This document shows, one piece after another, positions 1 to 6,862 of a stretch of DNA of 26,205 nt. The position numbers and the translations under genes are program-made. Numbering within the stretch: position 1 is the stretch's first letter; each line of letters begins with the position of its first letter. The DNA is from Halieaceae bacterium (GTDB taxonomy: Bacteria; Pseudomonadota; Gammaproteobacteria; Pseudomonadales; Halieaceae). The stretch covers positions 23,793-49,997 of the forward strand of contig DPGN01000051.1 in NCBI GenBank assembly GCA_003523185.1. The letters are read 5' to 3'. The notes under the pieces are model-generated. The model was not told the origin of the DNA, made no database searches, and was given only the letters and a program-made list of their open reading frames with translations.

Positions 1-523
1 CACCCGAAAACATTTCGTTGGTGTAGACAAGCCGGCGAAGAATATCATCGCGAACGTTCCCTCTCCACAGTGGATAACCGGACATATCGGGCACGAGTCC
101 CCATCGCATTTCCATGACCGCACAACGGGTCTCTGGATGAATAATTTTAATATCCGAGCCAGCCATCAGCTGCATCCCGCCACCAAGGCAAACACCATGA
201 ACTGCCGAGATCACGGGGACAGATAACTGTCGCCAGCCCCACCCGAGGTGCTGAACCCCATTTGCCTTACCATGCGTTCGGGGCACTAGGTCGGTGGGTG
301 CATCATCACTCAGGCCAAAACTGCCGAGATCAAGACCTGCACAGAATGCCTTCCCCTCACCGCTCAAGACAATTACGCGAATGCTCGCGTCATCTGCAAG
401 CTCGGCGAGCGCCGCGGTGATGCCCTCGAACATAGCTGGATCAAGTGCATTCATTTTGTCGGGGCGATTCAAGCGGACGTGACATACACCCCCATCATTA
501 GACATCAATACTCGGTCGTTCAT
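1..523 (-). CDS. Enoyl-CoA hydratase/isomerase (crotonase) family protein, cut by left edge
   Basis: Reading the minus strand from an ATG at 523 gives an open frame of 174 codons that runs off the window, so the C-terminal part is missing. It begins MNDRVLMSNDGGVCHVRLNR and shows the crotonase hallmarks in order: the RPDKMNALD motif near residue 20, the first oxyanion-hole segment CAGLDLGSF near residue 61, and the second, GVCLGGGMQLMAGSDIKI, near residue 110. Crotonases hydrate, isomerise or otherwise process acyl-CoA thioesters in the cytoplasm. The family call is firm, but the exact reaction cannot be set: the active-site acidic residues would lie in the last part seen, and the specificity regions are incomplete. 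The gene is divergent from the aldehyde dehydrogenase at 739, with about 215 bp between them. Confidence 0.88.
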   Translation of the reverse strand, partial: MNDRVLMSNDGGVCHVRLNRPDKMNALDPAMFEGITAALAELADDASIRVIVLSGEGKAFCAGLDLGSFGLSDDAPTDLVPRTHGKANGVQHLGWGWRQLSVPVISAVHGVCLGGGMQLMAGSDIKIIHPETRCAVMEMRWGLVPDMSGYPLWRGNVRDDILRRLVYTNEMFSG

Positions 524-738
524 TCCAAAGCTCGCTCTTGTCGTTTTTCCCAAAGCATAGCGACCTCACCGCAACCCGGCAATCAATTGCCGGCGGCCAG
601 CGCGGTCTGCGTTGGGAAAGCTCCTCGGACCGCTTGAAAAAGGCACATAACAGCCCGTAACAGACCATCAAAAGTCCATTGCATTGGCGTCCCCACGGCG
701 TTACTGTTTTTGGATACACAAACAATAACGAGGCCATC
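524..738. promoter_or_regulatory. Divergent intergenic region, crotonase / aldehyde dehydrogenase
   Basis: This 215-bp stretch separates two divergent genes and must hold their promoters. A ribosome-binding-like ACGAGG at 728-733 sits 5 bp before the ATG at 739 and supports that start. I see no convincing -35/-10 pair and no strong dyad. Open frames here in several phases look like chance ORFs. Confidence 0.45.
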
Positions 739-2208
739 ATGAACTCGATCGCAGAAATTAATCCGTCCATCGCCGAATCCGTCGAACAAGCCGAGGCCAT
801 TAGAACCTCCATGCAGATGAAGCTCGACGAGATGCGGCGCGCCTATCACAAGGCGCCCAATCCATCATTAGCGGAGCGCAAAGAGCATCTGAAACAGCTG
901 AAGCGGCTGATTGGAGATAACGTGGACGCGATATCACGCGCAATCTCACTGGATTACGGTCACCGTTCAGAGCACGAGACCATGTTTGCCGAATTCATCG
1001 GCACCGGCGGTAGCATTGACGACATCCTTAAAAATCTTAAGTCGTGGATGAAGCCTGAAAAGCGTCACATCGATGCGACCATGTTCCCCTTCGCAAGTAA
1101 CACCGTTATTCCACAACCACTGGGTGTGATGGGCCTGATTGTTCCCTGGAACTTCCCCGTTTTCCTTGCGGTTTCTCAAATTGCGACTGCCTTTGCCGCG
1201 GGTAACCGGGCGATGGTCAAGATGTCCGAGAACAGTCGGAACCTCACTCGATTACTACAAGAGCTATCGCCGAAATACCTTCCAGAGGACAAGTTGTTCT
1301 TTATCGAAGAGACGGGTGGCGTGGGCATCGAATTCTCGAAGCTCGCCTTTGATCTCATTATTTTCACTGGCTCCGGCGCAACCGGCAAAAAGGTGATGGC
1401 GTCAGCAGCAGAGAACTTGACCCCGGTTATTCTAGAGCTGGGGGGTAAGTCGCCTGCCATCATTGATCCCAACTACGACTTAGCAAAAGCGGTTGAGCGA
1501 ATCATGTTTGCCAAGCAGTTCAATGCCGGGCAAATCTGCGTGAATGTTGACTACGTGATGGTGCATAAATCGCAGCTAGATGAGTTTATTGATCTCTGCG
1601 GCTACTGGTTGAAAGCCAACGTCCCAACGATCGATAGCGATGACTACACATCCATGATCGATCAGCGTGCTTACGACCGAATGATGGCGACGCTCGACGA
1701 CGCAAAAAGTTACGGCGCAAAGATCATTAACCCGACGGGTGAACAACCCAACCCTGACACACGCAAAGTCCCGGTACAGTTGGTAGTTGATACATCTCCC
1801 GAGATGATCATCCGAAACCGAGAAACCTTTGGCCCTCTCTTGATGGTCATCACCTATGAGACTCCGGAAGAGGCGATTGAGCACGTGAATTCGGGCGACC
1901 GGCCACTCGCGATGTACCCCTTCACGCGGAACAAGAAGCTATCTGATCTTTACATCAACCACATTATGTCGGGCGGTGTTTCGATTAACGATGCGCTACT
2001 GCACGTGTCTCAGCACGATCTGCCTTTTGGCGGTGTGGGTGGCAGTGGCATGGGCCATTACCATGGCAAAGAGGGCTTCAACTCCTGCTCGAAAATGCGT
2101 CCGATATTCCACCAGGCTAACTTCACGATGAACAAGTATCTGGCGCCGCCTTACATTGGCTGGAAGGATAAAGTTTACCGCGCGCTGACCAAAAAGAGCT
2201 TGAAGTAA
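739..2208 (+). CDS. Coniferyl-aldehyde-dehydrogenase-like NAD(P)+ aldehyde dehydrogenase
   Basis: A 489-residue aldehyde dehydrogenase superfamily protein. The reading frame is open back to 679, but the ATG at 739 is preferred because ACGAGG lies just upstream and the extra 20 residues look unlike the family. Visible motifs are the cofactor-site IVPWNFP at about 134-140, FTGSGATGKK near 209, the general base Glu233 in LELGGKSP, and the catalytic Cys267 in NAGQICVNVDYV. The QIC-x-N-x-DYV signature, the short length and the C-terminal FGGVGGSGMGHYHGKEGF segment are typical of the coniferyl aldehyde dehydrogenase (CalB) branch, which oxidises aromatic or medium-to-long-chain aldehydes to acids. 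Actual substrate is not shown by sequence; a general fatty aldehyde role is equally possible. It is transcribed alone and ends at a hairpin terminator. Confidence 0.88.
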   Translation: MNSIAEINPSIAESVEQAEAIRTSMQMKLDEMRRAYHKAPNPSLAERKEHLKQLKRLIGDNVDAISRAISLDYGHRSEHETMFAEFIGTGGSIDDILKNLKSWMKPEKRHIDATMFPFASNTVIPQPLGVMGLIVPWNFPVFLAVSQIATAFAAGNRAMVKMSENSRNLTRLLQELSPKYLPEDKLFFIEETGGVGIEFSKLAFDLIIFTGSGATGKKVMASAAENLTPVILELGGKSPAIIDPNYDLAKAVERIMFAKQFNAGQICVNVDYVMVHKSQLDEFIDLCGYWLKANVPTIDSDDYTSMIDQRAYDRMMATLDDAKSYGAKIINPTGEQPNPDTRKVPVQLVVDTSPEMIIRNRETFGPLLMVITYETPEEAIEHVNSGDRPLAMYPFTRNKKLSDLYINHIMSGGVSINDALLHVSQHDLPFGGVGGSGMGHYHGKEGFNSCSKMRPIFHQANFTMNKYLAPPYIGWKDKVYRALTKKSLK

Positions 2209-2236
2209 GTTTCACACGAACGATTAAGCAAGACAC

Positions 2237-2265
2237 AAAAAAGGCCCCATACGGGGCCTTTTTTT
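2237..2265. terminator. Bidirectional rho-independent terminator
   Basis: GGCCCC (2243-2248) pairs with GGGGCC (2253-2258) around an ATAC loop. An A-run lies on the left (2237-2242) and a T-run on the right (2259-2265), so it can end transcription of the aldehyde dehydrogenase (+) and of the convergent symporter operon (-). Confidence 0.9.
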
Positions 2266-2282
2266 ATCAGCACAGACAGCGC

Positions 2283-3863
2283 CTACCAAAACGCGGCGTA
2301 GATCAGAACGAGAATAAGCGCCACAGCAATAGCCGCTACGTTAAATCCCTGAGTCGTGCCAAATCCAATATCGCTGAGCAGCACCGGCTGTCCAGCCTCG
2401 GGCTCTCGCGTCAGCTTTGCAACCAAAACACCCAGGACAATGTTGGCGAGAAAAACGAGCCATATCCTTAAAACAAAGGGCATATCCGGCATCATCACCT
2501 TGAGTGCCAGACTTGCGACAACCGAGCCAATCAGAACGGCATAGGCACTGGCTTCATTGGCTTTCTGATGGAAGAAGCCGAGCAGGAAGATCGTCACCAC
2601 GCCCGGGGCAATAAAGCCGGTGTATTCCTGAATGGTTTGAAAGGCGCTCTCCATACCACCCAAAAACGGTCTAGCAAGCACAAGAGCAATCAACATGGCG
2701 GCGAATGCGACGACCCGTCCAACCATCACATAATGCGACTCATCGCGGTCGGTACCCACGTACTGCCGGTAGATATCCATGGTGAAGATGGTGGCAATCG
2801 AGTTCATCATCGATGCCAGCGATGACACTATCGCCGCTATCAAAGCCGCAAACACAAGGCCGCGTAAGCCAGCAGGTGCCAGTTTCATCAACTCGCCATA
2901 GGTGCGGTCTGATTTGTCATTGAGAACCTCCGCGGCTAACGCGCCATCCTGCGCCAATACCAGTGCCGCAATACCCGGAACAACCACGATGACCGGTATC
3001 AGCAGCTTGAGAAAGGCAGCAAATGCCAAGCCCTTTTGAGCTTCAGCCAGACTCTCTGCACCCAGGGCGCGTTGAATGATGTACTGGTTAAAGCCCCAGT
3101 AGGAGAAATGCAGCACCCAAAGACCGCCAAGAAGCGTCCAGATGCCAGGGAGATCACTATAATTAGGGTGCGACTCATCGAGAATCATAGTGAAGTGCCC
3201 AGGGACCTCTTCACCGAGCCGAGCCAATCCCGACAGGGCGCCCTGACCCGCCCCGACAGCATCTAGTGCGAGCCATGTGATGGCGAATCCGCCCAAGATG
3301 AGAATCACAACCTGAATAATGTCCGTCAGAGCGACGGCCTTCAGACCGCCGTAGAGCGAGTACAGCACCGCGAAAGCGGCAAGCGCCATCATGGCGGACA
3401 TCACGCTGACACCTGTCAGGCTTTCGATTGCCAGACCACCCAACCACAGCACAGCCGTCAGATTGACCGCGGTGTACAGCACAATCCAGTAGAACGACAT
3501 CAGGGACTTAACCCCTGTGCCATACCGGGTCTGCAGGAACTGCGGCATAGTGTAGATTTCGCGCTTTAAAAATATAGGCAAAAAGTACTTAGCAACCACC
3601 AGTAGCACGATAGCCGCCTGCCATTCATAGGCGGCGATCGCCAAACCGACCACATAACCCTGGCCCGACTGCCCGATAATCTGCTCTGCCGAGATATTGG
3701 CTGCTATCAGCGAGGCGCCGATTGCCCACCAGGGCAAGGTTCTCCCAGCCAAAAAGTAGTCTTCGGTGGTTTTAGCTTGGCCCGAGTCGCGAGACACCCA
3801 CTGTGCCAAGCCAAACAACCCAACGGCATACAGCGCCACAATCACCATATCAATGGTTGTCAT
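2283..3863 (-). CDS. SGLT-type Na+/sugar symporter (SSS family)
   Basis: A 526-residue, strongly hydrophobic inner-membrane protein of the sodium:solute symporter family; the hydropathy pattern fits about 14 membrane segments. It carries the family stretch YGGLKAVALTDIIQ (171-184). Residues aligning by local context with the sugar site of Vibrio vSGLT are kept: Gln61 in ISAEQIIG, Glu80 in AAYEW, Asn259 in YWGFNQYIIQR, Lys286 in FLKLLIP and Gln412 in TIQEYTG. The Na+-site serines are at 347-348 (IVSSLASMMNS). That points to glucose or galactose uptake rather than proline or pantothenate. The ATG at 3863 has AAGGA about 6 bp upstream. Only 30 bp separate it from the GH3 gene upstream on the same strand, so the two form an operon in which the sugar released outside the cytoplasm is taken up with sodium. 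Substrate is inferred from residues recalled from the family. Confidence 0.92.
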   Translation of the reverse strand: MTTIDMVIVALYAVGLFGLAQWVSRDSGQAKTTEDYFLAGRTLPWWAIGASLIAANISAEQIIGQSGQGYVVGLAIAAYEWQAAIVLLVVAKYFLPIFLKREIYTMPQFLQTRYGTGVKSLMSFYWIVLYTAVNLTAVLWLGGLAIESLTGVSVMSAMMALAAFAVLYSLYGGLKAVALTDIIQVVILILGGFAITWLALDAVGAGQGALSGLARLGEEVPGHFTMILDESHPNYSDLPGIWTLLGGLWVLHFSYWGFNQYIIQRALGAESLAEAQKGLAFAAFLKLLIPVIVVVPGIAALVLAQDGALAAEVLNDKSDRTYGELMKLAPAGLRGLVFAALIAAIVSSLASMMNSIATIFTMDIYRQYVGTDRDESHYVMVGRVVAFAAMLIALVLARPFLGGMESAFQTIQEYTGFIAPGVVTIFLLGFFHQKANEASAYAVLIGSVVASLALKVMMPDMPFVLRIWLVFLANIVLGVLVAKLTREPEAGQPVLLSDIGFGTTQGFNVAAIAVALILVLIYAAFW

Positions 3864-3893
3864 ATCGATTTCCTTCTTATTGTTCTGCTTCTC

Positions 3894-6413
3894 TTAGTTC
3901 AACAACTCCGTGTCGTTGACTAAGTCTGCACACGATACGATCGAGCGGATCGCCGGCATCGTGGTCAGTTTGATCTCCGAGATATCGAGCTTTATATCAC
4001 CTTCAGTTGCGAGTACAAATGCTGTGTTTACCTGAGCGAGTTGCAAGCCCTCGTTGGCAAAACAGGCTGTTGGTACCGACTTCTGTGTCCATTCCCCCAG
4101 AGGCGCGTCTAGCAACACTTTCGTAAATCGGACCGACCCAGAGCACGGGTACTTGCAATCCATGCGCAAATTCACGGGGGCTGTCGGTTTTTTTACCACC
4201 TTGAAATCGATAACAAGCGCACCGCCCGCCTCATCCAAATCAGTGAGATCTGTGGGGTACTGAGACTGCATGTAGACGACCGAAAGCCTCTTATCAGCGC
4301 CGCCCGTGTCAGCACCCGTGAAAGTCACACGTCGCGCATCTTCTTGAACCACTCGATCAATAGCCTGTACAACAACGCTGCCAGTCGAAGACTGCGACTC
4401 ACTGCCCGTAACCTCGACCGCCCAGTCACTGGGATCGCCAGTGAAAAGCCGCCAATTTCCCCTGGGGCCACCCTTGAAGATCTCCTGATCCAAGCTGTTA
4501 TCGGCACCGATTAATTGTTCGGATAACGCCGACCATGCCAAGTCATCTTTCACCGACAATCCATAACCGATCGGGAAAATAAATTCGTCCACCGGTAAAT
4601 CGCGGTCGGTGGCGTTTACGTCGAGTGCTGGCCACGGCATGGGTAGCCTGCCCACAAAATCAAACTGTAGGTTACCTTGCGTGTCAGCCAGTAAGACATC
4701 AGCCACGCCTTGGCCTTCACTGCCGGGCAGCCAGGATACGACGAAGGCATCGCTATCGTTCAGGATGTCATTGACCCACATTGGGCGACCCGTCAAGAAC
4801 ACCGCCACAACAGGAATACCGCGTGCCTTGAGCGACTTTATGAGGGCCCGTTCACCCTGCTGGTCGTACCAGGCAACGGAATAAACGTCACCCTGCATTT
4901 CCGCATACGGAGACTCGCCAAAAACAACGATCGCGACATCAGCATCAGCTTCCGTATCTGAGGTCACCGACCCACCAGCAGCTTCAATCTGCGCAGTAAG
5001 CCCTGCCGCAATTGAGGTGCCACCAGGAAAGTCCTGATTGGTATTACCCGTCCCCTGCCAACTCACCGTCCAGCCACCACTCTGCTGTCCAATATTGTCG
5101 GCACCGGGCCCGGTAATGATGAACTTCCCTGCGGGGGACGCAGGAAGAACGCCACCTTGATTTTTCAGTAACACCTGAGACTTTCTCACAGCTTCACGAG
5201 CGATGGCACGATGATCTGCGTGGCCGATTTGATCTGAAAAGTCATCTGCGAATTCGGAGGGCAGTCCTCGGTTGAATAACCCAGCCCGCATTTTCATTAT
5301 CAATATACGCTCGACCGCCTCGTTGATTCGCGCCATTGAGATTTCACCGGTCGCGACTTGATCGAGCGTGTTGTAATAAAGTGGCTTCCAGTTGCCCGGC
5401 GCCATCACCATATCAACACCAGCATTGATCGCCTGGGCACAGCTGTCGTTTGTGCAGCCAAGCACTTCGCCAACACCGTTCCAGTCACTGACGACCATAC
5501 CTTCAAAACCCATGTCATCACGCAGAAGGTCGGTCAGGATGGCTTTGCTACCGTGAATTTTCTCGCCGTACCAGCTATTGAATGACGACATGACGCTCAT
5601 CACGTCTTTGTCGATGGCTTCTACGTAACCCTGCCCGTGGATGGCCACCAAGTCCTCGAGTGGCAAGCTTGTCTCGCCACGGTCATCACCGCGTAATGTA
5701 CCGCCGTCCCCAATAAAGTGCTTCGCCGTTGAGGCAACACCTTCATCTTGCATCGCCTCGACGATGGGCGCCACGAAACGGGCCGCGATCTCTGGGTCGG
5801 AGCTGAACGACTCGTAGGTACGCCCCCACCGTGCATCTTTGGCAACCGCTACGGTCGGCGCAAAGATCCAATCGATACCGGTAGCCTTAACTTCCCTCGC
5901 GGTTGCACCAATGATTCTGGCCACCAGTTCCGGATCACGCGTTGCCCCCAGACCAATGTTGTGCGGGAATAGCGTCGCACCCATGACATTGTTGTGTCCG
6001 TGTACGGCGTCAGTCCCCCACACAATCGGTATGCCTGCGCTACCTCCCGACGGGTCAACAGAGGCACTGTAGTAGGCGTCGGCGAGATCAACCCAATCCT
6101 GAGGGGTGGCGTACTTGTCACCTCCCGGAAACGCACCACCACCATTTAGCACACTTCCTAGCCCATAGTTTTTGACATCGTCAGCCGTGAGGCCGCGAAT
6201 CTCGCCCTGAATCATTTGCGCGACTTTCTGCTCAACCGACAGTTGCTCGACAATCGATGTCGCACAGGAAACCATCGCTGTACGATCTGACGCCACCGAC
6301 GCACAGGTCAGATCGACATCGTTCCCCGCAGTAGGGCCTTGGCAGCCAGACAAGACGCCAGCCGATAAAAGTAAGCCCATCAATGTATAGAGTGATCGCA
6401 CGTTTGCCCTCAT
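3894..6413 (-). CDS. GH3 exo-beta-glucosidase lipoprotein with C-terminal beta-sandwich module
   Basis: An 839-residue glycoside hydrolase family 3 enzyme that removes terminal glucose from beta-glucans or oligosaccharides. The N-terminus has a lipoprotein signal with lipobox LSGC (Cys24); Gly/Gln rather than Asp follow, which favours the outer membrane. The (beta/alpha)8 domain spans roughly 50-380, with WGTDAVHGHNN at 132, KHFIGDGGT at 231 and the nucleophile Asp310 in VVSDWNG. The second GH3 domain, about 410-620, contains GESPYAE (Glu500, Glu505), the region that holds the acid/base in barley ExoI-type enzymes. Residues about 650-820 form an extra module like the one in marine ExoP-type enzymes. 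No strong Shine-Dalgarno precedes the ATG; a perfect dyad lies at 6427-6444 instead. First gene of the GH3-symporter operon, divergent from the TonB receptor. It is paralogous to the GH3 at 20497. Confidence 0.93.
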   Translation of the reverse strand: MRANVRSLYTLMGLLLSAGVLSGCQGPTAGNDVDLTCASVASDRTAMVSCATSIVEQLSVEQKVAQMIQGEIRGLTADDVKNYGLGSVLNGGGAFPGGDKYATPQDWVDLADAYYSASVDPSGGSAGIPIVWGTDAVHGHNNVMGATLFPHNIGLGATRDPELVARIIGATAREVKATGIDWIFAPTVAVAKDARWGRTYESFSSDPEIAARFVAPIVEAMQDEGVASTAKHFIGDGGTLRGDDRGETSLPLEDLVAIHGQGYVEAIDKDVMSVMSSFNSWYGEKIHGSKAILTDLLRDDMGFEGMVVSDWNGVGEVLGCTNDSCAQAINAGVDMVMAPGNWKPLYYNTLDQVATGEISMARINEAVERILIMKMRAGLFNRGLPSEFADDFSDQIGHADHRAIAREAVRKSQVLLKNQGGVLPASPAGKFIITGPGADNIGQQSGGWTVSWQGTGNTNQDFPGGTSIAAGLTAQIEAAGGSVTSDTEADADVAIVVFGESPYAEMQGDVYSVAWYDQQGERALIKSLKARGIPVVAVFLTGRPMWVNDILNDSDAFVVSWLPGSEGQGVADVLLADTQGNLQFDFVGRLPMPWPALDVNATDRDLPVDEFIFPIGYGLSVKDDLAWSALSEQLIGADNSLDQEIFKGGPRGNWRLFTGDPSDWAVEVTGSESQSSTGSVVVQAIDRVVQEDARRVTFTGADTGGADKRLSVVYMQSQYPTDLTDLDEAGGALVIDFKVVKKPTAPVNLRMDCKYPCSGSVRFTKVLLDAPLGEWTQKSVPTACFANEGLQLAQVNTAFVLATEGDIKLDISEIKLTTMPAIRSIVSCADLVNDTELLN

Positions 6414-6426
6414 CTGTATTTATTGG

Positions 6427-6444
6427 CGTCAGTCTCAACTGACG
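6427..6444. promoter_or_regulatory. Perfect dyad CGTCAGT-CTCA-ACTGACG upstream of GH3
   Basis: Two 7-bp arms pair exactly around a 4-bp spacer, 14 to 31 bp upstream of the GH3 start codon. It could be an operator for a dimeric repressor or, since it should lie in the mRNA leader, a small hairpin controlling ribosome access; the gene has no good Shine-Dalgarno. The protein that would bind is unknown. Confidence 0.45.
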
Positions 6445-6445
6445 T

Positions 6446-6461
6446 CCAGCTTTATTCCCAC
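6446..6461 (-). promoter_or_regulatory. Shared GTGGGAATAAAGCTGG element upstream of GH3
   Basis: On the minus strand this reads GTGGGAATAAAGCTGG and ends 33 bp before the GH3 ATG. An almost identical element, GTGGGATAAAGCAGG, lies 34 bp before the GH16 ATG. The equal distance suggests a common promoter part or activator site. Function is inferred only. Confidence 0.45.
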
Positions 6462-6715
6462 TTACCGACCGTGGCGCGACACTCGACATCCCTACTAAGA
6501 CCCCCGAGGGAGGTCCTCCGTAATTGCGTGCCACTTATCACCTACGGGTCTAGCGTCACTAAAAGTACTATCTGAAGCGCCTCGGAGGCACGGCATTTGC
6601 GACGGTAAGGTCGTGGGAGCAGGCCAAATGGAAGCCGCACCTAGTCGTGGTTATTCTTGTTTGAGGGCGCCTCAATTATCGGCTTTTGGTGCTCAGCAGA
6701 GGCGGCGCTTGGCAT

Positions 6716-6744
6716 GGAAAATTTCCCACTAAGCGGAAGCTTCC
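6716..6744. promoter_or_regulatory. Tandem palindromes GGAAAATTTCC and GGAAGCTTCC
   Basis: GGAAAATTTCC (6716-6726) and GGAAGCTTCC (6735-6744) are each perfect palindromes, with centres about 18.5 bp apart, a little under two helical turns. They lie about 119-147 bp upstream of the TonB receptor start. The arrangement resembles a pair of sites for a dimeric regulator, but no family can be assigned. Confidence 0.35.
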
Positions 6745-6862
6745 CATTTAACGCATCGATATCCCGACTTATCTCATGCCACCTGTCCTACCGTTGGCGC
6801 TCGTGGGATGTTAGCGTCTGCAAAATATTTCTAACCAATAAATAGTCGGGGTTATTCCAAAC

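Larger units (their letters stand above)
6414..6862. promoter_or_regulatory. Divergent control region between GH3 operon and TonB receptor
   Basis: A 449-bp non-coding stretch holding promoters for both directions. Structures seen by eye: a perfect 7+4+7 dyad at 6427-6444; GGAGGTCCTCC at 6509-6519; two neighbouring GGAA...TTCC palindromes at 6716-6726 and 6735-6744; and five TGGGA elements (minus strand at 6446-6461, 6724-6729 and 6741-6746; plus strand at 6613-6618 and 6803-6808). The 62-codon frame at 6657-6845 looks like chance: no ribosome site and no domain-like composition. No clear sigma-70 -35/-10 pair can be picked with confidence. Confidence 0.6.

Noticed and set aside
679..738. 20-codon extension of the aldehyde dehydrogenase
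   Set aside because: ACGAGG sits just before the ATG at 739, and the extension is unlike the family N-terminus.
6657..6845. 62-codon frame in the GH3/receptor intergenic region
   Set aside because: No Shine-Dalgarno, unremarkable composition, and it overlaps the operator-like palindromes; a chance frame.
6414..6862. LytTR binding sites (pairs of 9-bp direct repeats)
   Set aside because: I looked for the known consensus pattern; only single partial matches such as ACCGTTGGC near 6791 were found, without a correctly spaced second copy.
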